The notes beneath the pieces are model-generated. The model saw only the letters and a list, made by a program, of their open reading frames with translations, searched no databases and had not been told where the DNA came from. A program made the position numbers and the translations under genes. 64,000 nucleotides of DNA, from assembly GCA_036504445.1 (NCBI GenBank), contig DASXVE010000034.1, forward strand, positions 62,001 through 126,000, read 5' to 3'. This DNA comes from Candidatus Aquicultor sp. GTDB taxonomy: Bacteria; Actinomycetota; Aquicultoria; Aquicultorales; Aquicultoraceae. This document shows, piece by piece, positions 56,060 through 64,000 of this stretch (position 1 is the stretch's first letter; each line of letters opens with the position of its first letter).

Positions 56060-56686
56060 GTGAAAGCAATAATCAAAGCAGCAATCACAATAGCATTAGT
56101 TCTGCTGGTCATAGTTGCTGTCGCAGGTTGCAAGGGCGGGGCAACAACATCCGGCAAAGCATCGAAAAGCGCACCGTCGAAGACAGTAGTCCAGCAGCCG
56201 GAACAAGATAATGCGGCAGGCAACGCAGTCTCCAAGGAAAAGACCGCACAAGCGCTTCCTCCGAAGAAAACCATCCCCATAACCCTGTATTTTGGTGACA
56301 CACAGGGCGAGCATCTACTACCGGAAATCAGACAGATACCCGAGACGTCTACCGTCGCCAAGATTGCGATTGAAGAGCTCATAAAAGGCCCAAGCCTCAA
56401 AGAGAGCACTCATGTCAAAACGATTCCACCTGAAGCTAAGGTGCTTAATGTAGATATCATCAAGGGTGTCGCGTACGTTAACTTCTCACAGGAGCTCATT
56501 ACCAAGCACTGGGGTGGAAGCAGCGGCGAGCAGATGACAATCGGATCTATTGTTGATACGCTCACCGAGTTTAAAAACATTCAAAAGGTTCAGATCATGG
56601 TCAACGGCAAAGCTGTGGACACCATAGCCGGGCACCTAGATACCAGCCAACCGCTTACCCGTGACGAATCGCTCATCAAGAAATAG
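56060..56686 (+). CDS. GerMN domain lipoprotein
   Basis: 208 residues from GTG 56060 (AAAGGA at 7 bp). N-terminal hydrophobic segment ending in the lipobox AVAGC, a polar linker of about 45 residues, then a GerMN domain: ITLYFGDTQGEHLLPEIRQI, LIKGPS, ILNVDI-like VLNVDIIKGVAYVNFSQEL and the closing VQIMVNGK. GerMN proteins are thought to bind at cell-wall sites. An upstream in-frame ATG at 56024 would add 12 residues. SpoIID-like gene follows after 22 bp. Confidence 0.88.
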   Translation: MKAIIKAAITIALVLLVIVAVAGCKGGATTSGKASKSAPSKTVVQQPEQDNAAGNAVSKEKTAQALPPKKTIPITLYFGDTQGEHLLPEIRQIPETSTVAKIAIEELIKGPSLKESTHVKTIPPEAKVLNVDIIKGVAYVNFSQELITKHWGGSSGEQMTIGSIVDTLTEFKNIQKVQIMVNGKAVDTIAGHLDTSQPLTRDESLIKK

Positions 56687-56708
56687 CAACTAGTGTTTGG
56701 AGTTTGCG

Positions 56709-58436
56709 ATGCGTAAAAACCTTCTAATTATTTCACTTCTTGCGCTGTGCGCAATCCTTTTGATTGGCTCCCCGGCATTTGCTGAGTGCCAATACACCTT
56801 GAAAGGCTTCGGTTACGGACATGGAATAGGTTTATGCCAGTGGGGCGCAAAGGGAAGGGCGGATGCCGGTCAAACCTACAGCGAGATTCTCACCCATTAC
56901 TTCCAGGGCGCTCAGCTGTCCGGCAACTATGCCGGACCAGCTTCGGTGCGAGTGCGGCTTTTTGGGGCATCTAACCTTGCCAAAGCTACTGTTGAGGGTG
57001 TTAACGGCTCGGCGCTCGACTTTGTAAAAACCGATGGCACCTATGCATATCAGGGCGCAAAGGGACAATGGTCGGTTGCCGCAAACCCGGACAGCACGCT
57101 CAGGATAATTTCACCCGAAGGCAGTACAACGGTTGATAGACTGGTTGCGCCTCTGGTAATAACTTCGAACTCCGATACAAACATGACCGTGTATAACACA
57201 AACGGAAAACGATTTCATGTCTATAGCGGCGCTATGTACATCTATCCCGCGGCAAAGAGCACCGTCTATCTGGTAAATAACGTGGGCTTTGAGCCATATT
57301 ACTTAAACGGCCTGGGCGAGGTTCCGTCGAGTTGGCCGTACGACGCGCTCTATTCACAGGCGGTCGCCGCCCGCTCGTACGCTATCGCCAATATGCATCC
57401 GCAAAGCACCTTTGATCTGTATGATGATACCCGCAGCCAGGTATATGTGGGTGTCGATAAGATAAATGAGACGTCGGGCAGCACCAATTGGGGTGCTCGC
57501 TGGGCAAAGGCTGTTGCAGACACTAACGGTCAAGTAATGGTTTACGACGGTAAGGTAATATCCTGTTACTATTACTCCAGCTGCGGTGGCCATACCGAGA
57601 ATATAGAGCTTGCATGGAGTGGGTCTACAGCTAAACCTTACCTTAAGGGAGTAAGCGATTTAGACTCCTCCGGCAAAGCGTACTGCCAGCAGTCGGGCAA
57701 CTCGAGTTTTTCCTGGCAGCAGGCCATTGCCAAGAGTACTTTTGAGTCGAAGCTCGGCATTACCGGCATTACCGGCGTAGCCATAACGAAAACAGGAGCT
57801 TCACCGCGCATCGTTGAGCTCAAAATAACCAAGACTGATGGATCGTGTACGGCGATGTCGGGGGCGACACTGCGCACTAAACTCGGTTTAAAAAGCACCT
57901 GGGTTGCCCAGATAACCGGTACGTTCCCGGATGTATCGCTCGGGTACTGGGCGTTTCCGCAAATCGAGGATTTAGCGGCTAAGAACGTTATCGGCGGCTA
58001 TAGTGACGGCAGGTTCAAGCCTACCGCCACCGTAACGCGTGCGGAGTTTGCCAAGATGCTCTGCCTTGCGTTAAATATTCCAACTGGAGGCACGAGCACG
58101 TTCGTCGATGTCAACGGAAACTGGGCCGAATCGTATATATCGGCGCTAGTGGCCAAGGGTATAACAAACGGCTATTCCGACGGCACTTTCAGGCCTTCGG
58201 CGCTCATAACCAGGGCTGAGATTTGCACGATCATCGCACGCGCAAAAACCCTCACCACCGGATCAAAGCCTGCAAGCTTCCCGGATATATCGAGTCACTG
58301 GGCCGAAACATCCATCGAGCTTGTTGCGTCAAACGGTATCGTTACCGGCTACCCGGAAGGGGCTTTCAAGCCCGGCGCAAACGCCACACGTGCCGAAATC
58401 GCGGTAATTATCTCAAGAATGCTTGCAGTGAAGTAG
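56709..58436 (+). CDS. SpoIID/LytB-like protein with permuted motif order and three C-terminal SLH repeats
   Basis: 575 residues with a signal peptide (1-25). The GHG motif that normally ends a SpoIID domain, here GFGYGHGIGLCQWGAKGRA, stands right at the mature N-terminus; the SpoIID core EVPSSWPYDALYSQAVAARS and YSSCGGHTENIE come later (about 200-310). Three SLH repeats close the protein (about 400-575; TRAEF, TRAEI, TRAEI). SpoIID is a lytic transglycosylase acting on denuded glycan, so this is a likely wall-remodelling enzyme. ATG 56709 has TTTGGAG upstream. Confidence 0.88.
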   Translation: MRKNLLIISLLALCAILLIGSPAFAECQYTLKGFGYGHGIGLCQWGAKGRADAGQTYSEILTHYFQGAQLSGNYAGPASVRVRLFGASNLAKATVEGVNGSALDFVKTDGTYAYQGAKGQWSVAANPDSTLRIISPEGSTTVDRLVAPLVITSNSDTNMTVYNTNGKRFHVYSGAMYIYPAAKSTVYLVNNVGFEPYYLNGLGEVPSSWPYDALYSQAVAARSYAIANMHPQSTFDLYDDTRSQVYVGVDKINETSGSTNWGARWAKAVADTNGQVMVYDGKVISCYYYSSCGGHTENIELAWSGSTAKPYLKGVSDLDSSGKAYCQQSGNSSFSWQQAIAKSTFESKLGITGITGVAITKTGASPRIVELKITKTDGSCTAMSGATLRTKLGLKSTWVAQITGTFPDVSLGYWAFPQIEDLAAKNVIGGYSDGRFKPTATVTRAEFAKMLCLALNIPTGGTSTFVDVNGNWAESYISALVAKGITNGYSDGTFRPSALITRAEICTIIARAKTLTTGSKPASFPDISSHWAETSIELVASNGIVTGYPEGAFKPGANATRAEIAVIISRMLAVK

Positions 58437-58461
58437 GTACAACATATAGGGATGAAGTAGC

Positions 58462-58593
58462 ATGAACCAGGAAGATCGCAGAGAATTCATGAACTTGTTT
58501 AGCGAGGGCTTTGAGCGGCTCGTCATTCCAGCTATTGCAGGCTTGCGCAAACAGAGATGGCTGGCATTGCCAGCCATCTCTTTGGCAAGCTAG
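58462..58593 (+). CDS. Possible 43-residue peptide
   Basis: ATG 58462 begins an amphipathic, acidic-then-basic sequence (NQEDRREFMNLFSEGFERL) and ends at TAG 58591-58593. A GGGATG lies upstream. The C-terminal third is encoded by the hairpin at 58553-58581, so this may be a real short gene cut by a terminator, or chance. No family recognised. Confidence 0.35.
   Translation: MNQEDRREFMNLFSEGFERLVIPAIAGLRKQRWLALPAISLAS
58553..58583 (+). terminator. Strong hairpin after the SpoIID-like gene
   Basis: AGAGATGGCTGGC (58553-58565) and its exact complement (58569-58581) form a 13 bp stem with an ATT loop, followed by TT only. It lies about 115 bp after the SpoIID-like gene and is a likely transcript end. 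Confidence 0.55.
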
Positions 58594-58911
58594 CTTAGCG
58601 CAATAAGGGGAAACATATCTACCGCAGAACTGCCTTTATAATACGCTTGTCATGATGCATAACCACTCACATTTTCCGCAAAATCGCTTCCTTGCAAACC
58701 GGTTTTATTGTACAATTATAAGCTGTGTGTACTGATAATTAAGCGGCTGTAATTTTACTCAGCTTACAAGGATTAACCTGTTAGATTGTAAAAGGAAGAA
58801 AGCCTTTTCAATCTGCCGCATCAATAAAGATAGTCGGCGGATGAAGGAATCGCAACAATATAAACGTAGCAATGAATGGTAGCAAGTGCCCAACAGCCGG
58901 AGGAGGCTTTC
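58594..58911. promoter_or_regulatory. 318-bp leader region ahead of the sigma factor genes
   Basis: A weak promoter is possible with TTGCAA (58692-58697) and ATTATA (58715-58720) at 17 bp. A 12 bp hairpin with one bulged T (58783-58795 with 58803-58814) follows. Neither a known riboswitch nor a gene is recognised. Confidence 0.35.
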
Positions 58912-59145
58912 GTGACACCCGTTCAAAAACAGCGGTTGGTGTTCGAATCAAGCAACAAAAGAGCAGATGAAACAAACACCATAGCGGTCATAAGCCACCT
59001 CACTGCCCCCAGACCTAGGAAGAAATTGTCAAGAATTTTAAGAATTATTAAGATAACCCGTAACTTTTTTGCGTTAGCGCCGTCTTTTCTTTGTGGAAGG
59101 GCCGTTGCAATGTTGCCTTATTTCGAGGTGAGGGTCTATGAATAA
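58912..59145 (+). CDS. Small basic protein overlapping the sigma factor start
   Basis: 77 residues from GTG 58912, which has a strong GGAGGAGG ribosome site (58899-58906) at 5 bp. The sequence is Arg/Lys-rich in the middle (RPRKKLSRILRIIK) with a moderately hydrophobic stretch after it (ITRNFFALAPSFL). Its stop lies inside the first codons of the sigma factor gene (8 bp overlap), so translation may be coupled. No family was recognised. Confidence 0.5.
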   Translation: MTPVQKQRLVFESSNKRADETNTIAVISHLTAPRPRKKLSRILRIIKITRNFFALAPSFLCGRAVAMLPYFEVRVYE

Positions 59146-59776
59146 CCCGAAGAACCTCGATGTATTGGTAATGAACGCAAAGCAAACGGACTCGGAAGCT
59201 TTAACCGAGCTCTACGATATGTACCTTCCTCACGTGTTCCGTTATATCTACTATCAAGTAAATAACAGGGTAGTGGCAGAAGATCTGACATCGGAGACGT
59301 TCTTAAAGATGCTCGTTGCGATCCCCGATTTCAGGGAAGACGGTAAATCATTTTATCCGTGGCTGCTGCGAATTGCTAAGAACACGACGCTCGATCACTT
59401 TAGGTCGAAGTCAAAGCAAATGCACGTGTTGCTTGATGAGGATATTGAAGAACTTTTCTTTGATAAGAGAAACGCGGCGGACCTTGAGCATACAGTGATA
59501 ACTGCGCTCGATGCAGAAGAGGTCAAAGTGGCGGTTGGCAAGCTTACCGAGGAGCAGCAGCAGGTCTTACTGCTCAGGTTTACGATGGGGCTTTCCAACG
59601 CCGAGGTCGCCAAAGTACTCGATAAGACCGAGGGCTCGATAAAATCACTGCAAGTGCGGGCGCTCGCGTCGCTGAAGAGGATTCTTGAAAACAAGGATTA
59701 TAGAAGCGAAGCCTCCGAAAGGGTAGAGCCGGTCCTAAGCGGCAACAGCCGGAGATCGTTTTTTAGACGGACATAA
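59138..59776 (+). CDS. ECF-type sigma-70 family RNA polymerase sigma factor
   Basis: 212 residues with region 2 (about 20-90: ALTELYDMYLPHVFRYIYY, AEDLTSETFLKML, then FYPWLLRIAKNTTLDHFR) and region 4 (about 125-185: KLTEEQQQVLLLRF, then LSNAEVAKVLDKTEGSIKSL as the helix-turn-helix). No region 1.1 or 3. A tail of 25 residues rich in Arg and Ser follows. GAGGTGAGG precedes the ATG. The next gene encodes a likely anti-sigma factor, the usual pairing. Confidence 0.92.
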   Translation: MNNPKNLDVLVMNAKQTDSEALTELYDMYLPHVFRYIYYQVNNRVVAEDLTSETFLKMLVAIPDFREDGKSFYPWLLRIAKNTTLDHFRSKSKQMHVLLDEDIEELFFDKRNAADLEHTVITALDAEEVKVAVGKLTEEQQQVLLLRFTMGLSNAEVAKVLDKTEGSIKSLQVRALASLKRILENKDYRSEASERVEPVLSGNSRRSFFRRT

Positions 59777-59852
59777 GACTAGCTTGGATAGATAATTGGG
59801 TAACGTGCAACTTTGAAAGGTTCCAGTTACCTAGTATATAGATGGAAACCTG

Positions 59853-61418
59853 GTGAGTAACGTGGAAAACAGCAACGGGAACGCAAACAAAAAGCTAGAG
59901 AGCGCACTCGAGTACAGTGTCAAGCTGATCGATTCAGGTGCCTCGATAGAGGATTGCCTAAGGCTATACCCGAACCAGCGTAAAGAGCTGAGAGGGTTAC
60001 TTGAGGCGCTTGTCTGCGTGAAGCAGTCCTATACGGACTATCCCGAGCTGCGCCCCTCGAAGCTCTATATGAAGACCGGTAAAGCCAAGTTCCTCGAAGC
60101 CATCGAAAATGGTGTACCGGCTATGATTCAAGAACCGGCTATTGCGGCTGAGAGGCGCTCTAACATCATCAATATTTTCAGACGCGCCTACGTTACCGCA
60201 ACGGCCGCAGCCGCAGTCGCAGCAATCCTCGTTGGCGGTTTGGTTTATGTATCATCCGATAGTTTACCCGGGAGTCCGCTCTACACAGTCAAGCGCGCAA
60301 CTGAAAGCGTTCAACTTGCGCTAACGCTTGATAGCAAGGCTAAAGCTAAACTTCACTATGGGATCGCACAGCGGCGCATAGCCGAAGCGAAGGTTGCTGA
60401 GAAAGCGGGCGAGAAGGGCACAGCCGCAGACATATATAATGATGCGCACCGGAGTCTGTCCGAAGCCCAGAAGATGGCCAAAGCCTCTTCTGTCGATATG
60501 AAGGATAACCTCGAGGGCGCCATTAGATCACTGGATCAATCGGTAAAAGATAAAACGACAAAGCTTGCTGCAGCCGTACATGGTTCCACCAAGGATACTA
60601 ATAACGACAAAGCCGTTTCTCCCGATACGCAGGTCGCTCTGAATGACAACCAATCGTCTTCAGAAAACAACAAGGATAACAGCCGCAGCGTAACCGAGGC
60701 AAAAGCCGTAAATACCGACAAGCAGAAGAGAAATACCCTGGTCGGCACGGATACCGCCGTTGCGAGGCGGTCTCTGGCATCGATCAAGCCATTTGAGATT
60801 AGTTCTCTAGAGGTTGCCGGTCAATACATAAGCCCGAACGGCGATGGCGTTAAAGATAAGCTTGGCATATCGGTTGCAGGCGCCGAAGGCGATTATATGG
60901 TCGGTCTCTATAAGGGCGCAACCAAGATTGCCACGATCGCCGGGCAAGATTCCGGTAAAGACTTAGACTTTACATGGGACGGCGCCGACATTAACGGCAA
61001 GAAAATCGCCGACGGCAAGTATAGCTTGAGAGTTGAAAACGCTATAGGCCAACTCGCTCACCGCAAGGCTGAAGTAGTAGTTGATACTATTGCCGAGCGC
61101 GTTAATTTGATCGAACCTCTGGATGGAGTAAGTACCGAAAATGGTGCACTCCGATTTGTGTGGAATCCAACGAATGATGCCGATACTTATACGTTGTATC
61201 TACGTAGCAATGCTAGCCAAGGCGACTATGTAGTGAGCGGTCTTACTAACAACGCATATCAACTCGATGGCGTGCTCATGCCCGGCGATTGGGAATGGCA
61301 TGTTGTCACAATCGACAAAGCAGGAAACACAACTTCCTCAAACCATGGTCGCTTCACCGTTAAACATATAGACGATGCAGCTAATCAGGCGAACGCAGCA
61401 GGTAAGCCTGAAAGCTAA
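59853..61418 (+). CDS. DUF5667-type membrane anti-sigma candidate with FlgD-like and Fn3-like outer domains
   Basis: 521 residues. A cytoplasmic N-terminal part of about 110 residues (LESALEYSVKLIDSGASIED, then LRLYPNQRKELRGLLEAL) is of the kind found next to ECF sigma factors. One membrane helix follows (about 112-132). Outside is a DUF5667-like helical segment (LPGSPLYTVKRATESVQLAL), a Ser/Asn/Asp-rich linker, a FlgD-type Ig domain (YISPNGDGVKDKLGISVAG) and a final beta domain. GTG start at 59853. It likely holds the sigma factor and senses an envelope signal; this is inferred from layout. Confidence 0.82.
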   Translation: MSNVENSNGNANKKLESALEYSVKLIDSGASIEDCLRLYPNQRKELRGLLEALVCVKQSYTDYPELRPSKLYMKTGKAKFLEAIENGVPAMIQEPAIAAERRSNIINIFRRAYVTATAAAAVAAILVGGLVYVSSDSLPGSPLYTVKRATESVQLALTLDSKAKAKLHYGIAQRRIAEAKVAEKAGEKGTAADIYNDAHRSLSEAQKMAKASSVDMKDNLEGAIRSLDQSVKDKTTKLAAAVHGSTKDTNNDKAVSPDTQVALNDNQSSSENNKDNSRSVTEAKAVNTDKQKRNTLVGTDTAVARRSLASIKPFEISSLEVAGQYISPNGDGVKDKLGISVAGAEGDYMVGLYKGATKIATIAGQDSGKDLDFTWDGADINGKKIADGKYSLRVENAIGQLAHRKAEVVVDTIAERVNLIEPLDGVSTENGALRFVWNPTNDADTYTLYLRSNASQGDYVVSGLTNNAYQLDGVLMPGDWEWHVVTIDKAGNTTSSNHGRFTVKHIDDAANQANAAGKPES

Positions 61419-61597
61419 AAAAATTAAACAAATATTCGCAGCTTTACCCGTAACTTTTACTATCGCGAAAGCGTCTATATATTCGTAAGGAAACCCTGAA
61501 AGACCAAATTCTTATTATGCGCATAAGCGCTTAACTTATATATGATTTACACTGTCGTGGAAGGAGGTGGACAATATTAAGACATTTAGTATAAACA

Positions 61598-61624
61598 ATG
61601 GAATTCGAAAGGACGGTGCTTTAA
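61598..61624 (+). promoter_or_regulatory. Eight-codon upstream frame ending at the SLH protein start
   Basis: A perfect AAGGAGGT (61561-61568) has no ATG, GTG or TTG at normal spacing. An 8-codon frame starting at ATG 61598 ends in TAA whose last A is the first base of the SLH protein ATG. This could couple translation or be chance. Confidence 0.3.
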
Positions 61625-63924
61625 TGATTAGAAACAAAAGCGTATCGCTGTTAATCGTTGTCGCAATGGTTATCAGCATGCTGCCGCTTGGCGCACTTGC
61701 AGCATTGGCTGCCTCAACACCTTCCCCATCATCACCGACTGCAAAAGTCATAACCGGTGCTGGCGCAACTGTTGTAAAGAACCAAGCGACAGATAATATT
61801 ACGATCAAGGAAAACTCGGCTGCGCACGATGAGTGGAACGGCCCTGTAACAATTAAGGTGGAGGGTAATGTTGGTGCGGCGGTGAAATTTAACGTGAAAC
61901 CAACCGTCACCGTTAACGGTACGGCGCTTGCCGCAAGCCAGATTACTTTTGCAGCCGATAGGACAAACATCCAATTTACGATAGATGGCGACAACACCAA
62001 ACAAGATGTAGTCGTTATCAGCAACGTAAAGGTAGACCTGGGCATTGTCGCTGCAGGACCCCTTGATATGAAGTGTTCGCTCTCGGGAGCAGTAACAGAG
62101 ACACTTCATTCATTTCCGGCAAAGGTACAAAACGGACTCATCTTCTCATGCGCTGCAGTAAACACTGCTCTCAAAACCGATACTAACAATCAAGCTGTAG
62201 TGTTCCAGTTTGACGAGTCAGCGACCGGCACTGTTGAGAAAGACGATATCCTCACAGTTACCGCACCGGCTGGCGTTACGTTCTATGAGCCACCGGTAGC
62301 CACCATTGTATCGGGCACCGGGTTCGGCCTTTATTCGCTCAACGGCTCGTTAAACGCCGATCGCACTCAAGCGACATGGCAGGTAAGTGCAGCTGCAACA
62401 TCACCGATTAAAATCACCTTTGCAGCTAACGTTAATGTCGCAGCAAGTTTTGCCGCTGATGCTGATGTTAACTTCACGTCCACAACCAATAACACTGGTT
62501 ATGCAGTGGCACCGGCGAGCGTAAAAGTAGCTAAAACTACAGCTACGGATGCCCTCACATTTGAGGCGGCGGCAGCGCCAACTATCAGCAATAGTATCAA
62601 CCAAGCCGCAGCGGGTATCACAATTAGTGAGAGCAAAGCTTCGTCATTTGCAGGTTCTGATACGACGCTTACCGTTCAGCTTCTTAGCGGTACATTCGCA
62701 AGCAGCCCTGTTGGAACTCCTTCAGGCGCCGGCCTTACCCTAAAGAATGCTTCGGGCGACGCTGTAACAACAGGTCTTCCTGGTAACCTCACCACAGTCG
62801 TTGGCTTCCAGAGAGCCACATGGACGATCGCCGATCAGTCAACCGCTGCTGGCAAGATCAGCATCAGCAACATAGCGGTCAATGCTTCAGGTCTCACCGA
62901 TGGCGCTGTCCAGGTTAAGATCTATGGTACTGCTGTTGGTATCCCAACAATTGCAGGTGCGAAAGTACTTACAATTGCTAACGTAAACAGCAGCCAGACT
63001 GTAAAACTCAGCGCAGTAACCACGCCTGCTCTTATGATCAATGCTGCAAACCAGGCTGGTGGCGATGTTCTTATCACCGAGACGAAGGCTGGTGCTCTTA
63101 CTGCCGGTCTTGTCACGCTGCATGTCTTCGGAAACAGCGCTGATAAAGAGGTACTGTTAGGTCAAGCACCAACCGTATCAGTTAGCAGCGGTGATATAAC
63201 TATCAGTAATGTTACGCTAGCAGCAGGTAGCGAGGATGTTACATTTACAGTTACTCAGAGCACCAAGGCAAGCACAATTAAGATCTCTGGTATCAAGTAT
63301 GATATCAATTCCAAGGCAAAAGCTGGTGCAATTCAGCTTCTCGTTACCAATGCTGGCACAAGGATTGGAACTGTAAGCGATGCCACAATCGGCACCGCTG
63401 TAGCCAAGTTTAGCGATGTCCCAGCAACCTTCTGGGCATTCAACGCGATTGATTACCTTGCAAGCCAGAGCATCATTAGCGGCCGTACAAGCGGTCTCTT
63501 CGATCCAAGCGCAAGCATAACCCGTGCCGAGTTCGCAAAGATCGTTTGCCTCGCTGCTGGTCTTAAAGCGACCACGCCGAGCACTGCGAGCTTTAGCGAC
63601 ATCAGTGGCAACTGGGCAGCCGGCTACATCGAGGCTGCTAAGGCTGCTGGAATCATCGGCGGTTACACGGATGGAACCTTCCGTCCAAACAACAAGATCA
63701 CCCGTGCGGAAATCGCTAAGATGGTCGTTACGGGTGCGAAGTACACAGTTGTAACGAGCGGTGCTAGCTTCACCGATATCTCAAGCAACTGGGCTAAGGA
63801 CTTCATCGTCACAGCTGCTGTGAAGGGCGTTGTCAGTGGTTACACCGACGGCACCTTCAAGCCGGGCAACAACGCAACCCGCGCTGAAGCAAGCCAGATG
63901 ATCTTCAAGTGGCTCGTTCCGTAA
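61624..63924 (+). CDS. Large SLH-domain surface (S-layer) protein
   Basis: 766 residues. A clear signal peptide (about 1-30, ending ALAALA) leads into about 550 residues of Ala/Thr/Ser/Val-rich beta-type sequence with at least three loose repeats centred on NQA-x-ITI-x-E motifs (KNQATDNITIKENSA, NQAAAGITISESKA, NQAGGDVLITETKA). Three SLH repeats close the protein (about 595-766; TRAEF, TRAEI, TRAEA). Almost no cysteine. It is a strong candidate for the main S-layer protein. The codons look more optimised than in neighbours, as for abundant proteins. ATG 61624 has AAAGGACGG; a GTG at 61567 is in frame but spoils the signal peptide. Confidence 0.88.
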   Translation: MIRNKSVSLLIVVAMVISMLPLGALAALAASTPSPSSPTAKVITGAGATVVKNQATDNITIKENSAAHDEWNGPVTIKVEGNVGAAVKFNVKPTVTVNGTALAASQITFAADRTNIQFTIDGDNTKQDVVVISNVKVDLGIVAAGPLDMKCSLSGAVTETLHSFPAKVQNGLIFSCAAVNTALKTDTNNQAVVFQFDESATGTVEKDDILTVTAPAGVTFYEPPVATIVSGTGFGLYSLNGSLNADRTQATWQVSAAATSPIKITFAANVNVAASFAADADVNFTSTTNNTGYAVAPASVKVAKTTATDALTFEAAAAPTISNSINQAAAGITISESKASSFAGSDTTLTVQLLSGTFASSPVGTPSGAGLTLKNASGDAVTTGLPGNLTTVVGFQRATWTIADQSTAAGKISISNIAVNASGLTDGAVQVKIYGTAVGIPTIAGAKVLTIANVNSSQTVKLSAVTTPALMINAANQAGGDVLITETKAGALTAGLVTLHVFGNSADKEVLLGQAPTVSVSSGDITISNVTLAAGSEDVTFTVTQSTKASTIKISGIKYDINSKAKAGAIQLLVTNAGTRIGTVSDATIGTAVAKFSDVPATFWAFNAIDYLASQSIISGRTSGLFDPSASITRAEFAKIVCLAAGLKATTPSTASFSDISGNWAAGYIEAAKAAGIIGGYTDGTFRPNNKITRAEIAKMVVTGAKYTVVTSGASFTDISSNWAKDFIVTAAVKGVVSGYTDGTFKPGNNATRAEASQMIFKWLVP

Positions 63925-63952
63925 GTTTCTTTAAACTTACATAGCACAACTA

Positions 63953-63984
63953 AAAAAGAGCGCCTCGAAAGAGGCGCTCTTTTT
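63953..63984 (+). terminator. Strong intrinsic terminator of the S-layer gene
   Basis: A 14 bp stem (63953-63966 with 63971-63984) with a stable GAAA tetraloop has a GC-rich core and ends in five T. The A- and T-runs make it work in both directions. A second hairpin, GTAAGTTT/AAACTTAC (63921-63940), overlaps the stop codon. Confidence 0.93.
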
Positions 63985-64000
63985 ATTTCCCGCACTTTTA

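Noticed and set aside
61536-62045. 169-codon minus-strand frame opposite the S-layer gene
   Set aside because: Its hydrophobic look comes from the reverse complement of Ala/Thr/Val codons; no ribosome site or promoter.

Overview
The window reads as a chromosome segment from a deep-branching, anaerobe-type member of the Actinomycetota (actinobacterial phylum) with moderate GC. The main evidence is gene order. argS, lysA, hom, thrC, thrB, rho, rpmE, prfA, prmC, tsaC, the atp operon and murA follow the order I remember from Mycobacterium and relatives. The surface-layer (SLH) proteins, the DUF1385 gene between rpmE and prfA and the rpiB-glyA-dCMP deaminase block suggest a lineage outside the classical Actinomycetia (for example Aquicultoria- or Coriobacteria-like). 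Genus-level placement is inference.

Region 1 (1-9.1 kb): argS is on the minus strand, opposite to the rest of the syntenic block, with a minus-strand HD-GYP signalling gene beside it. A small Cys-rich protein gene and the aspartate-family genes lysA, hom, thrC and thrB follow on the plus strand. Region 2 (9.1-13.3 kb): an inserted cassette holds a calcineurin-like phosphoesterase, a cyclic 2,3-diphosphoglycerate synthetase and a 2-phosphoglycerate kinase. Together the last two form the pathway for cyclic 2,3-diphosphoglycerate, a solute best known from thermophilic methanogens. A fructose-6-phosphate aldolase/transaldolase-like gene follows. Region 3 (13.3-31 kb): housekeeping genes rho, rpmE, DUF1385, prfA, prmC, tsaC, rpiB, glyA, dCMP deaminase, the complete F-type ATP synthase operon with atpZ and atpI, and murA.

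Region 4 (31-34.4 kb): a near-consensus promoter, an M-box magnesium riboswitch and an intrinsic terminator control a three-gene unit. It encodes an NRAMP-family transporter with the altered metal site expected of magnesium carriers, a 69-residue one-helix membrane protein, and a soluble protein built from a PRC barrel, the MgtE N domain and CBS repeats. I read this as a split magnesium import and sensing system.

Region 5 (34.4-54.3 kb): cell-surface polysaccharide genes. Five genes (wbpA, B, D, E, I type) appear to complete synthesis of UDP-2,3-diacetamido-2,3-dideoxymannuronic acid. They are followed by a DUF354 glycosyltransferase-like protein, a WaaL-type ligase/polymerase, a second Wzy-like membrane protein, a GT39-like enzyme, an SLH-anchored glucuronyl C5-epimerase, an initiating sugar-phosphate transferase, an LCP-family ligase and a GT4 glycosyltransferase.

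Region 6 (54.3-64 kb): cell-wall and S-layer genes: an SLH amidase, a GerMN lipoprotein, an SLH SpoIID-like protein, an ECF-type sigma factor with a candidate membrane anti-sigma factor, and a large SLH protein ending in a strong terminator. Regions 5 and 6 together look like one envelope system: a uronic-acid-containing wall polymer is made and ligated to the wall, and SLH proteins dock on it.

No CRISPR array, tRNA, rRNA, insertion sequence or prophage gene was recognised. The window was read by eye, so family assignments rest on recognised motifs and not on searches.
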